Of a stretch of 64,000 bases of DNA, positions 54,732 through 64,000 are shown piece after piece. Below the pieces are notes generated by a model that ran no database searches, was not told where the DNA came from, and saw only the letters and a program-made list of their open reading frames with translations. Numbering within the stretch: the first letter of the stretch is position 1; each line of letters opens with the position of its first letter. The stretch is from Haloferula helveola (GTDB taxonomy: Bacteria; Verrucomicrobiota; Verrucomicrobiia; Verrucomicrobiales; Akkermansiaceae), in the NCBI RefSeq assembly GCF_037076345.1, contig NZ_AP024702.1, positions 4,402,001 to 4,466,000 on the forward strand, in the 5' to 3' direction. A program made the position numbers and the translations under genes.

Positions 54732-55855
54732 TGCGTTTCGCGACATTGATGAAGCACCCTGCCGATTGGATGACGGGCAAGGGGGCCGACAATGCGGTCG
54801 TGCTGACTTCACGGATCCGACTCGCCCGCAATCTGGCAAACGTTCCGTTTCCCGGTTGGGCCAAGAAAGGGCAGCGGCAGGAGGTGCTTGAGGAATTGCT
54901 TCCATGCGTCGAGGCCCTCGATTGCATGAAGGACGGGTTCTCGAAGCCGCTGGAGTCGCTGAGCTCGGTTCAGAAGCAGGTGATGGTCGAGCGCCACCTG
55001 ATCAGCCGTGAACACGCCGCACGCGGCGAAGGCAGCGCGGTGGTTATCGAGCGTCGGCAATCGATCTCGGTGATGATCAACGAGGAGGACCACCTGCGGA
55101 TGCAATCGATCCGTCCGGGACTCGACCTCACGGCGGCCTACGAAACCCTGAGCGAATTCGACGACGAAGTCGCCGGTGCGGTTGAGTATGCCTTTGATCC
55201 CGCTCTAGGTTACCTGACAACCTGTCCGACCAATCTGGGCACCGGAATGCGAGCGTCCTCCATGTTGCATCTGCCGGCGTTGGTGATCAGCGATCAGATC
55301 GGTCAGGTGCTCCAGGCGGTGAACAAGATCGGTCTCGCCGTGCGCGGGATTTTCGGTGAGGGGACCGAATCGCTCGGGAACCTGTTCCAGATTTCCAACC
55401 AGTCGACTCTGGGCGAAAGCGAAGCGACGATTCTGCGCCGTCTCGAGCGGGTGATCGCGCAGGTCGCCAAGCACGAGCGGAATGCCCGTGAAAAACTGCT
55501 CGAAGATGACCCCGACATGGTTTGCGACAAGATCGGCCGGGGTTATGGTGTGCTGAAACACGCATGGATCATCGATTCGAAGGAAGCGCTGAACCACCTG
55601 TCGCTGCTCCGGCTCGGCGGAGACCTCGGGTTTTTGCCCGGGGAAACGGTGGCGTTGTGCGACGAATTGCTGATGGAGATCCAGCCGGCGCACCTTCAGG
55701 TCCACAACGGCAGCAAGCTTTCCCCCGAAGAACGCGACGCAATCCGGGCGGAAATCATCCGCTCCCGGTTGCAAACCCTCCAACCCCCTGATATTCGTTT
55801 CATCAAGAAAACCGGAGGAGAAGACGACACCTCCCCAGACCTCGGCATCGCATGA
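54728..55855 (+). CDS. mcsB: Protein arginine kinase McsB
   Basis: A 375-aa member of the phosphagen/guanidino kinase family. [21 protein letters not shown] (N-terminal) and [20 protein letters not shown] (central catalytic loop) are hallmark McsB segments. In Firmicutes McsB phosphorylates arginines on unfolded or regulatory proteins, tagging them for ClpCP. It is translationally coupled on both sides: mcsA stop/mcsB start and mcsB stop/clpC start are each ATGA. No ctsR gene is present in front. Confidence 0.95.
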   Translation: MMRFATLMKHPADWMTGKGADNAVVLTSRIRLARNLANVPFPGWAKKGQRQEVLEELLPCVEALDCMKDGFSKPLESLSSVQKQVMVERHLISREHAARGEGSAVVIERRQSISVMINEEDHLRMQSIRPGLDLTAAYETLSEFDDEVAGAVEYAFDPALGYLTTCPTNLGTGMRASSMLHLPALVISDQIGQVLQAVNKIGLAVRGIFGEGTESLGNLFQISNQSTLGESEATILRRLERVIAQVAKHERNAREKLLEDDPDMVCDKIGRGYGVLKHAWIIDSKEALNHLSLLRLGGDLGFLPGETVALCDELLMEIQPAHLQVHNGSKLSPEERDAIRAEIIRSRLQTLQPPDIRFIKKTGGEDDTSPDLGIA

Positions 55856-58371
55856 ATAACTTCACCCCAAGAGCGCAGCAAGTCCTCGCCCTCGCCCGCA
55901 AGGAAGCGGACCGGTTCAACCACAGCTACGTCGGCACCGAGCACCTCCTGCTCGGGCTTATCAAGTTGGGCCAAGGGGTCGCGGTCAATGTGCTCGAACG
56001 GATGGGACTCGACCTCGAGACCGTGCGCATGGAGGTCGAAAAGGAAGTGGGCACCGGGAATGGCCAGAAGGTCTCCGGCAGCATCCCTTACACTCCCCGG
56101 GTGAAGAAGGTTCTGGCGCTGGCCAACAAGGAGGCGAAGGCGCTCAACCACAGCTACGTCGGCACCGAGCACATCCTGCTCGGCCTGCTTCGCGAGGGTG
56201 AGGGCGTGGCCGCTCGCGTGCTGCGCCGCATGGAGGTCGATATCCAGCGCACCCGCAACGAGATCCTCGCGGAGATCGATCCGAACTTCAATCCGGACGG
56301 AGAGGATGAGGACGACGACGATTTGGATGTGTTCGAGGACGAGGGTCCCGAAGCCGAAGGTGGTGGTGGCGAGGGCAAGACCAAGACCCCCGCGCTGCGT
56401 GCTTTCGGTCGCGATCTGACGAAGCTCGCCACCGATGGCGAACTGGATCCGGTGATCGGCCGAGAAGGTGAGATCGAACGTGTGATCCAGATCCTTTGCC
56501 GCCGGACGAAGAACAACCCGGTGCTGATCGGCGAGGCCGGTGTCGGCAAGACCGCGATCGTCGAAGGTCTTGCCCAGGAGATCGCCAATGGCAACGTGCC
56601 CGAGATTCTCCGTGAGAAGCGGGTCATCACCCTCGACCTCGCACTGATGGTCGCCGGAACCAAATACCGCGGTCAGTTCGAGGAACGCATCAAGGCGGTG
56701 ATGGATGAGATCAAGAAGGTGAAGAACGTCATCCTCTTCATCGACGAGCTGCACACCATCGTTGGTGCGGGATCGGCCGAAGGCGCGATGGACGCTTCCA
56801 ACATCATCAAGCCCGCCCTTTCGCGTTCGGAGCTTCAGGTCGTCGGCGCGACGACTCTCAACGAGTATCGCAAGTACATCGAGAAGGACGCCGCCCTCGA
56901 GCGCCGCTTCCAGCAGGTCAAGGTCGAGGAACCTTCGATCGACGATGCGATCGAGATCATGAAGGGGCTCCAGGAGAAGTACGAGACCCACCACAAGGCG
57001 AAGTATTCGCCCGAGGCCATCGAAGCCTCGGTGCGTCTTACCGCGCGCTACCTGACCGGACGGTATCTGCCGGACAAGGCGATCGATGTTCTCGACGAAG
57101 CCGGCGCGCGTGCCCGGATCGGACAGATGACCCGGCCGCCGTCGATCAAGGAGTTCGAGGAGACGATCGAGCAGATCAACCGCGACAAGATCGCCGCGAT
57201 CGGCGAACAGGATTTCGAAAAGGCTGCGGCGCTTCGGGATCAGGAAAAGAACGCGAAGAAGGAACTCGAGCAGATCATCAACGATTGGCGATCAACCTCC
57301 GAGGAGACGGTGGTCGATGTCGGTGAGGACGAAATCATGGCCGTCGTTTCAAAGTGGACCGGCGTTCCGCTCCAGCGGATGGAGCAGAAGGAAGCCGCCA
57401 AGCTTCTGAAGATGGAGGAAGACCTGCGCGGACGTGTGATCGGGCAGGATGAGGCGGTGATCGCCATCTCCAAGGCACTGCGTCGTTCTCGTGCGGATCT
57501 CAAGGATCCTCGCCGTCCGATCGGTTCGTTCCTGTTCCTCGGCCCGACCGGTGTCGGCAAGACTTACCTCGCGCGCAATCTTGCCGAGTTCATGTTCGGC
57601 GATCCGGATTCCCTGATCCAGATCGACATGTCCGAATACATGGAGAAGTTCACGTCGAGTCGCCTGATCGGCTCGCCTCCCGGCTATGTCGGTTATGAGG
57701 AGGGCGGTCAGCTCTCCGAGGCCGTCCGCCGCCGCCCGTACTCCGTCGTGCTGTTCGACGAAATCGAGAAGGCCCATCCGGATGTGATGAACCTGCTCTT
57801 GCAGATTCTCGAAGAAGGGATGGTGACCGATTCACTCGGACGGAAGATCGATTTCCGCAACACGATCATCATCATGACCTCGAACGTCGGAGCCTCGACC
57901 GTGAAGCGTCAGACGGCGCTCGGTTTCGGTGCGATGGCCGAGGACGAGGCGGACTTCGAGGGGATGAAGGAAAAGATTCTCGAAGAGTCGAAGAAACACT
58001 ACCGGCCCGAGTTCCTGAACCGGCTTGATGAGTTGGTCGTCTTCCACATGCTTGAGAAGAAGGACCTCGACAAGATCGTCGACCTCGAGGTGACGAAACT
58101 CTCGGCACGCCTGCTCGAGAAGGAGATCACGATGGTGCTCGACTCCACCGCCCGCGATCTGCTGGTCACCAAGGGTTACGATCCGAGCTACGGCGCCCGT
58201 CCGATGCGTCGTGCAGTCGAGAAGTATCTTGAGGATCCACTTGCCGAGGCTCTCCTTCGCGGGGATGTCAAAGCGGGCGACTCGATCCGCGTGCTATGCC
58301 CCGAGGGTAGCGAGAAGCTGATCTTCGAACCGGTCGAGACCAAAGCCGAACCCGACGAGGCGGGGGTTTAG
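55852..58371 (+). CDS. clpC: ClpC-type AAA+ unfoldase
   Basis: An 839-aa protein. Two Clp_N repeats cover about residues 1-150 ([38 protein letters not shown]). AAA1 has Walker A GEAGVGKT (227-234). A UVR motif in the middle ([22 protein letters not shown]) is the McsB/McsA docking-type element that marks ClpC rather than ClpB. AAA2 has Walker A GPTGVGKT (564-571). The ClpP loop reads LGF (TALGFGA, about residue 690), so it should dock onto the ClpP encoded at 36 kb. It ends 32 nt before the convergent sulfatase. Confidence 0.97.
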   Translation: MNNFTPRAQQVLALARKEADRFNHSYVGTEHLLLGLIKLGQGVAVNVLERMGLDLETVRMEVEKEVGTGNGQKVSGSIPYTPRVKKVLALANKEAKALNHSYVGTEHILLGLLREGEGVAARVLRRMEVDIQRTRNEILAEIDPNFNPDGEDEDDDDLDVFEDEGPEAEGGGGEGKTKTPALRAFGRDLTKLATDGELDPVIGREGEIERVIQILCRRTKNNPVLIGEAGVGKTAIVEGLAQEIANGNVPEILREKRVITLDLALMVAGTKYRGQFEERIKAVMDEIKKVKNVILFIDELHTIVGAGSAEGAMDASNIIKPALSRSELQVVGATTLNEYRKYIEKDAALERRFQQVKVEEPSIDDAIEIMKGLQEKYETHHKAKYSPEAIEASVRLTARYLTGRYLPDKAIDVLDEAGARARIGQMTRPPSIKEFEETIEQINRDKIAAIGEQDFEKAAALRDQEKNAKKELEQIINDWRSTSEETVVDVGEDEIMAVVSKWTGVPLQRMEQKEAAKLLKMEEDLRGRVIGQDEAVIAISKALRRSRADLKDPRRPIGSFLFLGPTGVGKTYLARNLAEFMFGDPDSLIQIDMSEYMEKFTSSRLIGSPPGYVGYEEGGQLSEAVRRRPYSVVLFDEIEKAHPDVMNLLLQILEEGMVTDSLGRKIDFRNTIIIMTSNVGASTVKRQTALGFGAMAEDEADFEGMKEKILEESKKHYRPEFLNRLDELVVFHMLEKKDLDKIVDLEVTKLSARLLEKEITMVLDSTARDLLVTKGYDPSYGARPMRRAVEKYLEDPLAEALLRGDVKAGDSIRVLCPEGSEKLIFEPVETKAEPDEAGV

Positions 58372-58403
58372 GATCGCACGGCAACCGACCTCGCCCAGGC
58401 TGC

Positions 58404-59831
58404 TCAGTGGTCCGTGCGGATTGGACCCGGTCGATTGATTCGTTCGGCCCCCTTGTCGGCTCCCGGCAGGTCACCGCGACGGATCTTGGCCTGCTGATCG
58501 GATTGGTGAAGCGGTTGTCGGTCGGGCGTTGGGTTTGCTGGCACGCTGTCGCCGGTTTCTTCGATCCACTGTTCAACGAGCAATCTCATCCGCCGCAGGG
58601 TGTCGGAGTGATTCGTTTCGCCCGCTAGGTTGACCATTTGGAAGGGGTCGGCCTCGACATCGAAAAGTAACTCGGGAGGTTGAGGGGTGACGGTGAGCAG
58701 GGCTTGGCCCGGACTCAGTTCGCCCTGTGCCGCAAGCTCCCAAAGTTCGCGGACGGCGCCGAACCTGAATGAAGCGCTCTCACCGCTTACGTTGTGGCGC
58801 GCGGGCCACCAGTTGCGGATGTAGAGCCACTTTCCGGAGCGGACGGCTCGTTCGTGCAGTTGAAAAACATGCCAGTTTCGTTCGGCGAAAGCGACGTCCC
58901 GATGGCTGTAGGTCGGGTCGGAGAGCGTCGTGCGAAAGCTCGCGCCCTGCACGGTTTCGGGAATGGGGATGTCGGCGAGGTCAAGTATCGTTGCTGAGAA
59001 GTCGATTGATGAGACGAGCGACTTCGTCCGCCCGGTAGCGACCCTTGGACCGACGACAAGAAGGGGCGTTCGGATGCCGCTGTCGTACAGGTAGGTCTTG
59101 CATCTCGGGAACGGCCTGCCGTTGTCGGAGCAATAGATGAAATAGGTGCTGTCCAGGATTCCCTGACGCTCGAGCTCATCGATGATTCTTCCGGCGTAGG
59201 TATCCGTACGGCTGACCTCATGGTAGTAGTTCGCGAGTTCTCTGCGGGTGAGCGGTCCGTCGGCGAGCATGGGTGGAACCGGCACGTCGGCGGGGTCGTA
59301 GATCGGTGCCTGAGCGTTCTGCTGAAACGGGTGATGGGCATCGTGGGATGCGAACCAGAAGAAGAACGGCTGGTCCTTCGGACGCTCGCGGAGATGCCGG
59401 ATCCAGTTCTCGGACCCGGATGGACCGCTGTCCGATGCCATGGCGAAGCCGAGTTGGTCCGGCTTCGCCATGTGGTTCTTTCCCGACAGGAGCGTGTGGT
59501 ATCCTGCCTCGCGAAGCTCCTGGACAAACGTCCGCTGCCCGGAGGGTAAGGGGAGGTGCAGCTCCGGAGCCCCGGTGTTGTGAGGATAGCGTCCGGTGAT
59601 GATGGAGCACCGGCTGGGCGAGCACGAGGAGATCGTCAGGTAGGCATTGTCGAAAACGAGCCCTTTTCGGGCGATCCGATCGAGGTTCGGGGTGTGGACC
59701 TTCCGGTTCCCGTAGATGCCGAGATCCGCCGGGCTGATGTCGTCAGTGATGAAGAAAACAAAGTTCGGTGCGGCGGCGAAGGCCGATCCGGTGCCCAACA
59801 GGGCCATGACGAGAGTGAGAGGTTTCATCAT
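58404..59831 (-). CDS. Exported sulfatase (formylglycine type)
   Basis: A 475-aa protein from ATG 59831 (MMKPLTLVMALLGTGSAFA, signal peptide; the second ATG at 59828 is also possible). Motifs: FVFFITDDISPADLG (Asp pair 30-31), CSPSR (C70-R74), LSGKNHMAKPDQLGF, and YCSDNGRPFPRCKTYLYDSG. The C terminus carries a long polar tail (PTPDRQPLHQSDQQAK) not typical of the family. It is the last gene in the minus-strand cluster after the GH127-type enzyme. Confidence 0.92.
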   Translation of the reverse strand: MMKPLTLVMALLGTGSAFAAAPNFVFFITDDISPADLGIYGNRKVHTPNLDRIARKGLVFDNAYLTISSCSPSRCSIITGRYPHNTGAPELHLPLPSGQRTFVQELREAGYHTLLSGKNHMAKPDQLGFAMASDSGPSGSENWIRHLRERPKDQPFFFWFASHDAHHPFQQNAQAPIYDPADVPVPPMLADGPLTRRELANYYHEVSRTDTYAGRIIDELERQGILDSTYFIYCSDNGRPFPRCKTYLYDSGIRTPLLVVGPRVATGRTKSLVSSIDFSATILDLADIPIPETVQGASFRTTLSDPTYSHRDVAFAERNWHVFQLHERAVRSGKWLYIRNWWPARHNVSGESASFRFGAVRELWELAAQGELSPGQALLTVTPQPPELLFDVEADPFQMVNLAGETNHSDTLRRMRLLVEQWIEETGDSVPANPTPDRQPLHQSDQQAKIRRGDLPGADKGAERINRPGPIRTDH

Positions 59832-59839
59832 CGGGCCGG

Positions 59840-61909
59840 CTAGCGTCGTTTCGGTCCTACCCAAGGGAACTCCGTGATGCGTAGCGTGGTGGCTCCGTAG
59901 GGGATCAAGGTGATCGGTTCGGGCTCCGCTCCCTCGGGCAGCTCCGCGGGGCTTTGCGGAGGCCGTGCCGCCGAGTGGCGGGCCATCGTCCAGTAGGGAA
60001 GTCGAATTCCGTTGGTCTTCAACTTCAACGGTGCGGTTTCGGAAGTCCATGGATTCGAAGCGACGGAATCCGCGAACTCGAAGCGGATGTGCCGAGCGGG
60101 TTGGCGGATGACTGAGGCATGGAGTGCATAGTTCCATGGGCTGTCAGGCCGAAACTCGAGGTAACCGCGATGAGGGGCGGAGTCGGGGACATTTACCGGC
60201 GCGGTTTGTACGACATCCTTCTTACTCGATTTAACATCGAGGGCGAAAACCAGAGGTCCTCGCTCGACTGTTCTCGAGTTGGCGAACCAACGGGTGATGC
60301 GCACCGGCATGCGGAGGCGCAACCGGATCTCGTCGCCATCCTTCCACTTCCGCTTGAGCGGGTGCATGGTTCCCGGCTTCGGAGCTGCGAGCGTATCCCC
60401 GTTGACCGTCAGTTCGGCGGTCGGAGCCCAGGCTGGGATCCGGAGGTGCAGTGGAAAATCGACGGGAGCAGGGGTATGAACCGTCATCACTACCGTTTCC
60501 CGGAACGGGTAGTCACCTGACTGGGTGATCTTGATTTCCTTCCCGTCGGCTACCTTTGCGGTGACCGAGGACGGAGCGTAGGCGACAGCCGCGATACCCC
60601 GGTCCTGTGATGCCATCCAGAGGTGCTGCGTGAACTTCGGCCAACCCTGATGCAGGTTGCAGGTGCAGCAGGGGTAGCCCTGAAGAAGTCCGTAAACGAG
60701 GCGGTCTCCGCCGTCGTTGAAAAAGTCACGATCTCCGTGGTCGACCAGCACCTGGTTGGTTTGCTGGAAATACTGACGGGAGCGATGGTCGTCGGTGCAT
60801 TGGGTGGGCAGTGCGTTGAACGCGATCCGCTCGAGACGGTCTCCATGAAGCGGGTTCCCGGTGATCTCGAACATTTTCTCAAGCGAGAACATCATCTCGA
60901 CTGCGGAGCAAAGTTCCGAGCCGCGGTCCGGAGCGTCGCCGTGCATTCCCTCGTCCCCTCCGTAGAGACCGTTCGGCTGACCGTGAAAGGTTCGAATGTC
61001 GGAGAACGCGTTCTCGGTGGCTTTCAGATGGAGAGGATCCTTGTCCTGCTGCCAACGGATCGTGGGCGTCTTCATCATCTGGGCGAGATTGACGCAGTGC
61101 AGGGCAGGTCGGTCCTGGTCGGCTCGGATCTGGATATGGTTCTGAGGCCCCGGAGAGAACCATTCGGTGACGGGAACGGTCTGTTCGTGAATCAGGTGTC
61201 CCAGTTCGAGCAGGAAGGCATCGCCGGTGACGTTGTAGAGCCACAGAACCACCATCAGGTTCTCACCTCCTCTTTGGGCGGCCCACCAGGATCCGCTCTT
61301 CGGATTGCCAGGGTCGTGGAGTGGAGCCTCCGGTAGTGTCCTCAGTTGGTAACGGAAATAGCGCCGCATGCAATCGATCACCCGTGAATCCCCGGTGGCC
61401 AAGTAGTGTTGCTGCAAGATCTTCAGCATCACCATTCGGGGCCACCAGTCATCCGGCTCCAGGATTTGAGCTCCGGACGGGGGTGGCCCGCTGCGCTCGT
61501 TGTTGGAGAGTTCGGTGGGACCGATGTATCCGTCCTCGCGCTGGTTCGCCAAAGTCCATTCGATCCATCTCTGGGCTTTCGCTTGGAGCGCTTCGTCATT
61601 CAGAAGTCGGGCCAGAGGGTAGAGTCCGTCGATCCAGTAGGGGCCACGCTCCCATGTATCACCGTCACCCCCAAGCCAGGCATTCCGGTCCCCGCAGACT
61701 TCCGGATACCATTCGTCGAGGTGGCCGGTCATTCCGTTCGCCATTCGCTCGAGTTCGTCCTTGAGCCATCCGTGCGGTTGGATCGAGCCCAGCGGGAGCT
61801 CGGAGAACGGCTTGTCTGCAAGCGGTTCCCGATTGAAAAGTGGGCCAACGGGCTTGGCCGTGCCGAGTATCGGAAGAAGGGCGATGAACGGAGCAAGGTA
61901 GGCTTTCAT
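59840..61909 (-). CDS. GH127/DUF1680-type glycoside hydrolase, beta-L-arabinofuranosidase-like
   Basis: A 689-aa exported protein with a signal-like start MKAYLAPFIALLPILGTAKP. An (alpha/alpha)6 barrel fits ERGPYWIDGLYPLARLLND and the repeated helical pairs. The zinc site of GH127 is recognisable: E320 in GGDEGMHGD, C334 in SELCSAVE, and the Cys pair C414-C415 in YPCCTCNLHQGW; one of these Cys acts as nucleophile in the family. A C-terminal beta domain follows (LHLRIPAWAPTAELTVNG). It starts inside the upstream sulfatase stop (ATGA). Related families such as GH146 cannot be excluded. Confidence 0.85.
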   Translation of the reverse strand: MKAYLAPFIALLPILGTAKPVGPLFNREPLADKPFSELPLGSIQPHGWLKDELERMANGMTGHLDEWYPEVCGDRNAWLGGDGDTWERGPYWIDGLYPLARLLNDEALQAKAQRWIEWTLANQREDGYIGPTELSNNERSGPPPSGAQILEPDDWWPRMVMLKILQQHYLATGDSRVIDCMRRYFRYQLRTLPEAPLHDPGNPKSGSWWAAQRGGENLMVVLWLYNVTGDAFLLELGHLIHEQTVPVTEWFSPGPQNHIQIRADQDRPALHCVNLAQMMKTPTIRWQQDKDPLHLKATENAFSDIRTFHGQPNGLYGGDEGMHGDAPDRGSELCSAVEMMFSLEKMFEITGNPLHGDRLERIAFNALPTQCTDDHRSRQYFQQTNQVLVDHGDRDFFNDGGDRLVYGLLQGYPCCTCNLHQGWPKFTQHLWMASQDRGIAAVAYAPSSVTAKVADGKEIKITQSGDYPFRETVVMTVHTPAPVDFPLHLRIPAWAPTAELTVNGDTLAAPKPGTMHPLKRKWKDGDEIRLRLRMPVRITRWFANSRTVERGPLVFALDVKSSKKDVVQTAPVNVPDSAPHRGYLEFRPDSPWNYALHASVIRQPARHIRFEFADSVASNPWTSETAPLKLKTNGIRLPYWTMARHSAARPPQSPAELPEGAEPEPITLIPYGATTLRITEFPWVGPKRR

Positions 61910-63345
61910 GGGCTTGGGGGTTCTTCAGGCAACTTCCAGTCAATGGGTGGCCACGAGCCGGTTCTCGTGGCGGAGGATTCGACCGGCGGTCCCGAGAGAC
62001 GGGTGAATCGGGCGAGGCGGCTTCCGAGTCGGGTGAAGATCTGTGGATGCAGGTCCGCAACGTTATGGGATTCCTCAGGGTCGGATTCCACGTCGAAGAG
62101 CTGGTCTCCCCGTCGCTTCCATTCGCCCGAGATCACGGTGTCTTTGCCAAGGAGAATCTCACGCTTCGGCAGCGCCCCGCGGCCCGTCAAAGCAGGCAGG
62201 AGGTCCGTTCCATCAAGCCCTTCAGGAGCTGTGCTTCCGGTGGCCGTGGCGAATGTGGGGAAAAGGTCGAGATAGCATACCGGGCCGCCAAAGCGGCTCC
62301 CTTTATCGAACTTGCCGGGCCATCTTGCCAGGGCAACCACCCGCACACCGCCCTCCCAAGTCGTGAATTTGTTTCCGCGGAGAGGCTGGTTGCTGCCGCC
62401 GTGCTTCGGGTCGGCGCCGTTGTCGCTATGGAAAACGACAAGGGTGTTGTCGGCGATGTTCCGGCGGTCCAAGGCGTCGAGGATTCGTCCGATGTTCTCG
62501 TCCATCGACCGGGTCATCGCGGCGAAGGTCTGGCGCTTCGTGTTGCCCTTGCCCTCCTCGCCGTAATCCGGTGCGGATTCCCGCTTCGCGATTCCCTTGT
62601 CGGTATTCGGACATCGCGGACCTGCGGAATCGAAACCGACTGCGTCGAGATCATCACGCTTCGCCTGCAACGGGGAATGGGGGGCGTTGAATGCGACGAG
62701 CAGATGGAACGGGGTTGGGCGATTGGTTACGAACTCGACTGCCGCGTCGCCAAGAAGGTCGGTTGAGTATCCATCCTGGCGGAGGCTTTCATGATTCCTG
62801 TGCCAGTCCAGTTCCCCATGGCGCTCGTGGCTGAAGTAATCGATGGCACCGTTGTAGTGCCCGAGGAACTCGGTGAAGCCGTGCTCGAGCGGGTGGAACC
62901 TGGTGGAGGCGAGCCCCAGATGCCATTTTCCGATCAGACCCCGATGACGATAGCCATGCTCTCCCAGCCACTCCGCAATCGTGAGTTCGTCTCCGGGCAA
63001 GCCGTGGCGTGATTGCGGGTTGCAAACGCCATTCCAAATGCCGAAGCGGAAAGGGTAGCGTCCGGTCAGGCATCCAGCACGGGTGGGGGAGCAGATCGGC
63101 GACACGTAGAACCGGTTGAAGACGACGGACTGCTTCGAAAGCCGGTCGATGTTCGGGGTCGGAATCTCGCTTCCGTGGAAGCCGACGTCATTCCAGCCGA
63201 GATCGTCAGCAATGATGTGAAGGATCGAGGGAGGCTCGGCGGATGCGGTGGTCGACACCGCGGCAAATGCCAAAGCAATGTGACGCACGCTTCTTCTCCA
63301 GCGGTGGGAGGAGGGAATCCGGGAAATCGTTTTCAAGCCGGACAT
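61906..63345 (-). CDS. Exported sulfatase (formylglycine type)
   Basis: A 479-aa protein. ATG 63345 overlaps the upstream sulfatase stop by one base (TGATG). The basic start and hydrophobic stretch (SVRHIALAFAAVSTTASAEPPS) form a signal peptide. Motifs: ILHIIADDLGWNDVGFHG (Asp pair 47-48), CSPTR (C85-R89), LIGKWHLGLAST, and VFHSDNGADPKHGG. Coupled to the GH127-type gene downstream. Confidence 0.93.
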   Translation of the reverse strand: MSGLKTISRIPSSHRWRRSVRHIALAFAAVSTTASAEPPSILHIIADDLGWNDVGFHGSEIPTPNIDRLSKQSVVFNRFYVSPICSPTRAGCLTGRYPFRFGIWNGVCNPQSRHGLPGDELTIAEWLGEHGYRHRGLIGKWHLGLASTRFHPLEHGFTEFLGHYNGAIDYFSHERHGELDWHRNHESLRQDGYSTDLLGDAAVEFVTNRPTPFHLLVAFNAPHSPLQAKRDDLDAVGFDSAGPRCPNTDKGIAKRESAPDYGEEGKGNTKRQTFAAMTRSMDENIGRILDALDRRNIADNTLVVFHSDNGADPKHGGSNQPLRGNKFTTWEGGVRVVALARWPGKFDKGSRFGGPVCYLDLFPTFATATGSTAPEGLDGTDLLPALTGRGALPKREILLGKDTVISGEWKRRGDQLFDVESDPEESHNVADLHPQIFTRLGSRLARFTRLSGPPVESSATRTGSWPPIDWKLPEEPPSP

Positions 63346-64000
63346 CAAGGCTTTCGGTGTTTCGCCAGACTCTTGGCGACCTCGGGCCACGGCCGGACTC
63401 CGACACGATCGGCCCATGCTTGCCACTTGCTCTCCAGTTCCAGTCGCTGGTCTTTGGCCATTTCGGACAGATCATGGAGTTCCGATGGATCTTCGGACAG
63501 GTCATGGAGTTGCCAGTCCTCCTCGCGGCTTGCCACCAGCTTCCATTTGCCATCTTGGATCGCCCGGTTGCCTTCGTGTTCCCAGAAGAGGGTGCGTGAT
63601 CCGATGCCGTCACCGCGAAGGACCGGAACAAGCGACTCGCCTTCGGTGTCCGGTGCGCTTGCTCCCGCAACTTCGACAAAGGTGGGTAGGAGGTCGATGA
63701 TATGGGCGACCTGGTGGCTGACCGTGTTCGCAGCCGGCCGCGCCGATACCTTCTCTCCCGCCCAGAAAATCGCCGGACTGGCGGTGCCGCCACGAAACAC
63801 TTCACGCTTGTAGCGCCGGTAGGGAGTATTCGCCACGTTAGCCCATCCCTGGCCCAGCGATGACGTCCAGCCGCCTTTCCTACCCCAATCCTCGTAGTTG
63901 CCCGGGTTGACCTTGTGGCCGCCGATTCCGAACATCCCGGTTTCCTTGGTAGAGCCGTTGTCGGAGATGAAAACGACGAGGGTGTTGTCAAGCGCGCCCT
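63345..64000 (-). CDS. Arylsulfatase-like sulfatase, C-terminal part (5' end outside window)
   Basis: The frame is open to the window edge and ends with TGA 63347-63345. The visible ~218 residues begin GALDNTLVVFISDNGSTKETG, a sulfatase metal-binding strand. TASPAIFWAGEKV, HIIDLLPTFVEVAGAS and QDGKWKLVASREEDWQLHDL follow, as in other sulfatases. The catalytic Cys and start lie beyond the window. It is the most upstream member visible in this cluster. Confidence 0.9.
   Translation of the reverse strand, partial: GALDNTLVVFISDNGSTKETGMFGIGGHKVNPGNYEDWGRKGGWTSSLGQGWANVANTPYRRYKREVFRGGTASPAIFWAGEKVSARPAANTVSHQVAHIIDLLPTFVEVAGASAPDTEGESLVPVLRGDGIGSRTLFWEHEGNRAIQDGKWKLVASREEDWQLHDLSEDPSELHDLSEMAKDQRLELESKWQAWADRVGVRPWPEVAKSLAKHRKP

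Noticed and set aside
55696-56994. A 432-residue minus-strand frame over mcsB/clpC
   Set aside because: It is antisense to two genes with clear domains and a coupled operon structure.

Overview
This is a gene-dense, high-GC bacterial chromosome segment (63% GC on one hand-counted line) that most resembles Verrucomicrobiota, probably a marine or polysaccharide-degrading member of the Verrucomicrobiaceae such as a Haloferula or Luteolibacter relative. That placement is inference. It rests on six formylglycine-type sulfatases, a PTPDL-motif protein, a TPR-containing secretin of the kind I recall from Akkermansia and relatives, an NPYQAP-type membrane protein, and a diderm envelope (BamA, lipoproteins). 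I see no insertion sequence, prophage or CRISPR array.

Layout. 1-1.7 kb: the end of a phytoene-desaturase-type gene and a divergent ABC1/UbiB kinase-like gene, then a 65-nt hairpin repeat. 1.8-5.1 kb: nrnA-truB-(membrane protein)-ribF. 5.2-10.5 kb: a secretin, an AsmA-like single-span protein and a P-loop ATPase. 10.6 kb: tRNA-Asn(GTT) with its own terminator. 10.8-12.1 kb: three small unrecognised or lipoprotein genes. 12.2-17.1 kb: a minus-strand cluster of three sulfatases and an alpha/beta-hydrolase lipoprotein, with ATGA overlaps. 17.6-18.0 kb: a 394-bp intergenic region between convergent genes, low in GC, with four DnaA-box-like sequences and two palindromes. 18-22.5 kb: hisH, hisB, a PTPDL protein and a DUF255-type lipoprotein. 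22.6-27.5 kb: an orphan ParA ATPase, a roadblock-like protein and a large ABCG-type transporter. 27.7-34.7 kb: ftsH, a TMEM43 homologue, a GYF-AIM24 protein and a clan GH-D glycosidase. 34.8-40.7 kb: tig-clpP-clpX on the minus strand, divergent from bamA. 40.8-45.7 kb: ygfZ, an NADP-type dehydrogenase, a periplasmic unknown, a cellulose-synthase-like glycosyltransferase and an L,D-transpeptidase. 45.8-51.6 kb: rpsT, a zinc-ribbon protein, and rpmI-rplT-pheS-pheT with thiD upstream. 51.6-54.1 kb: apaG, 5-formyl-THF cyclo-ligase, a periplasmic unknown and a class IV aminotransferase. 54.2-58.4 kb: mcsA-mcsB-clpC. 58.4-64 kb: a second polysaccharide cluster (three sulfatases, one running off the window, and a GH127-type enzyme).

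How the parts work together. Three themes stand out. First, protein quality control is unusually concentrated: FtsH, trigger factor/ClpP/ClpX, and a complete McsA-McsB-ClpC set, which elsewhere marks proteins for ClpCP by arginine phosphorylation. Second, two exported sulfatase clusters, one including a predicted beta-L-arabinofuranosidase-type enzyme and one a predicted esterase, point to stepwise desulfation and trimming of a sulfated, possibly esterified glycan. Third, the 17.6-18.0 kb region looks like a DnaA-binding locus: a candidate replication origin or DnaA-titration site, with an orphan parA about 4.7 kb away. It is the least expected signal in the window and the one most worth testing.
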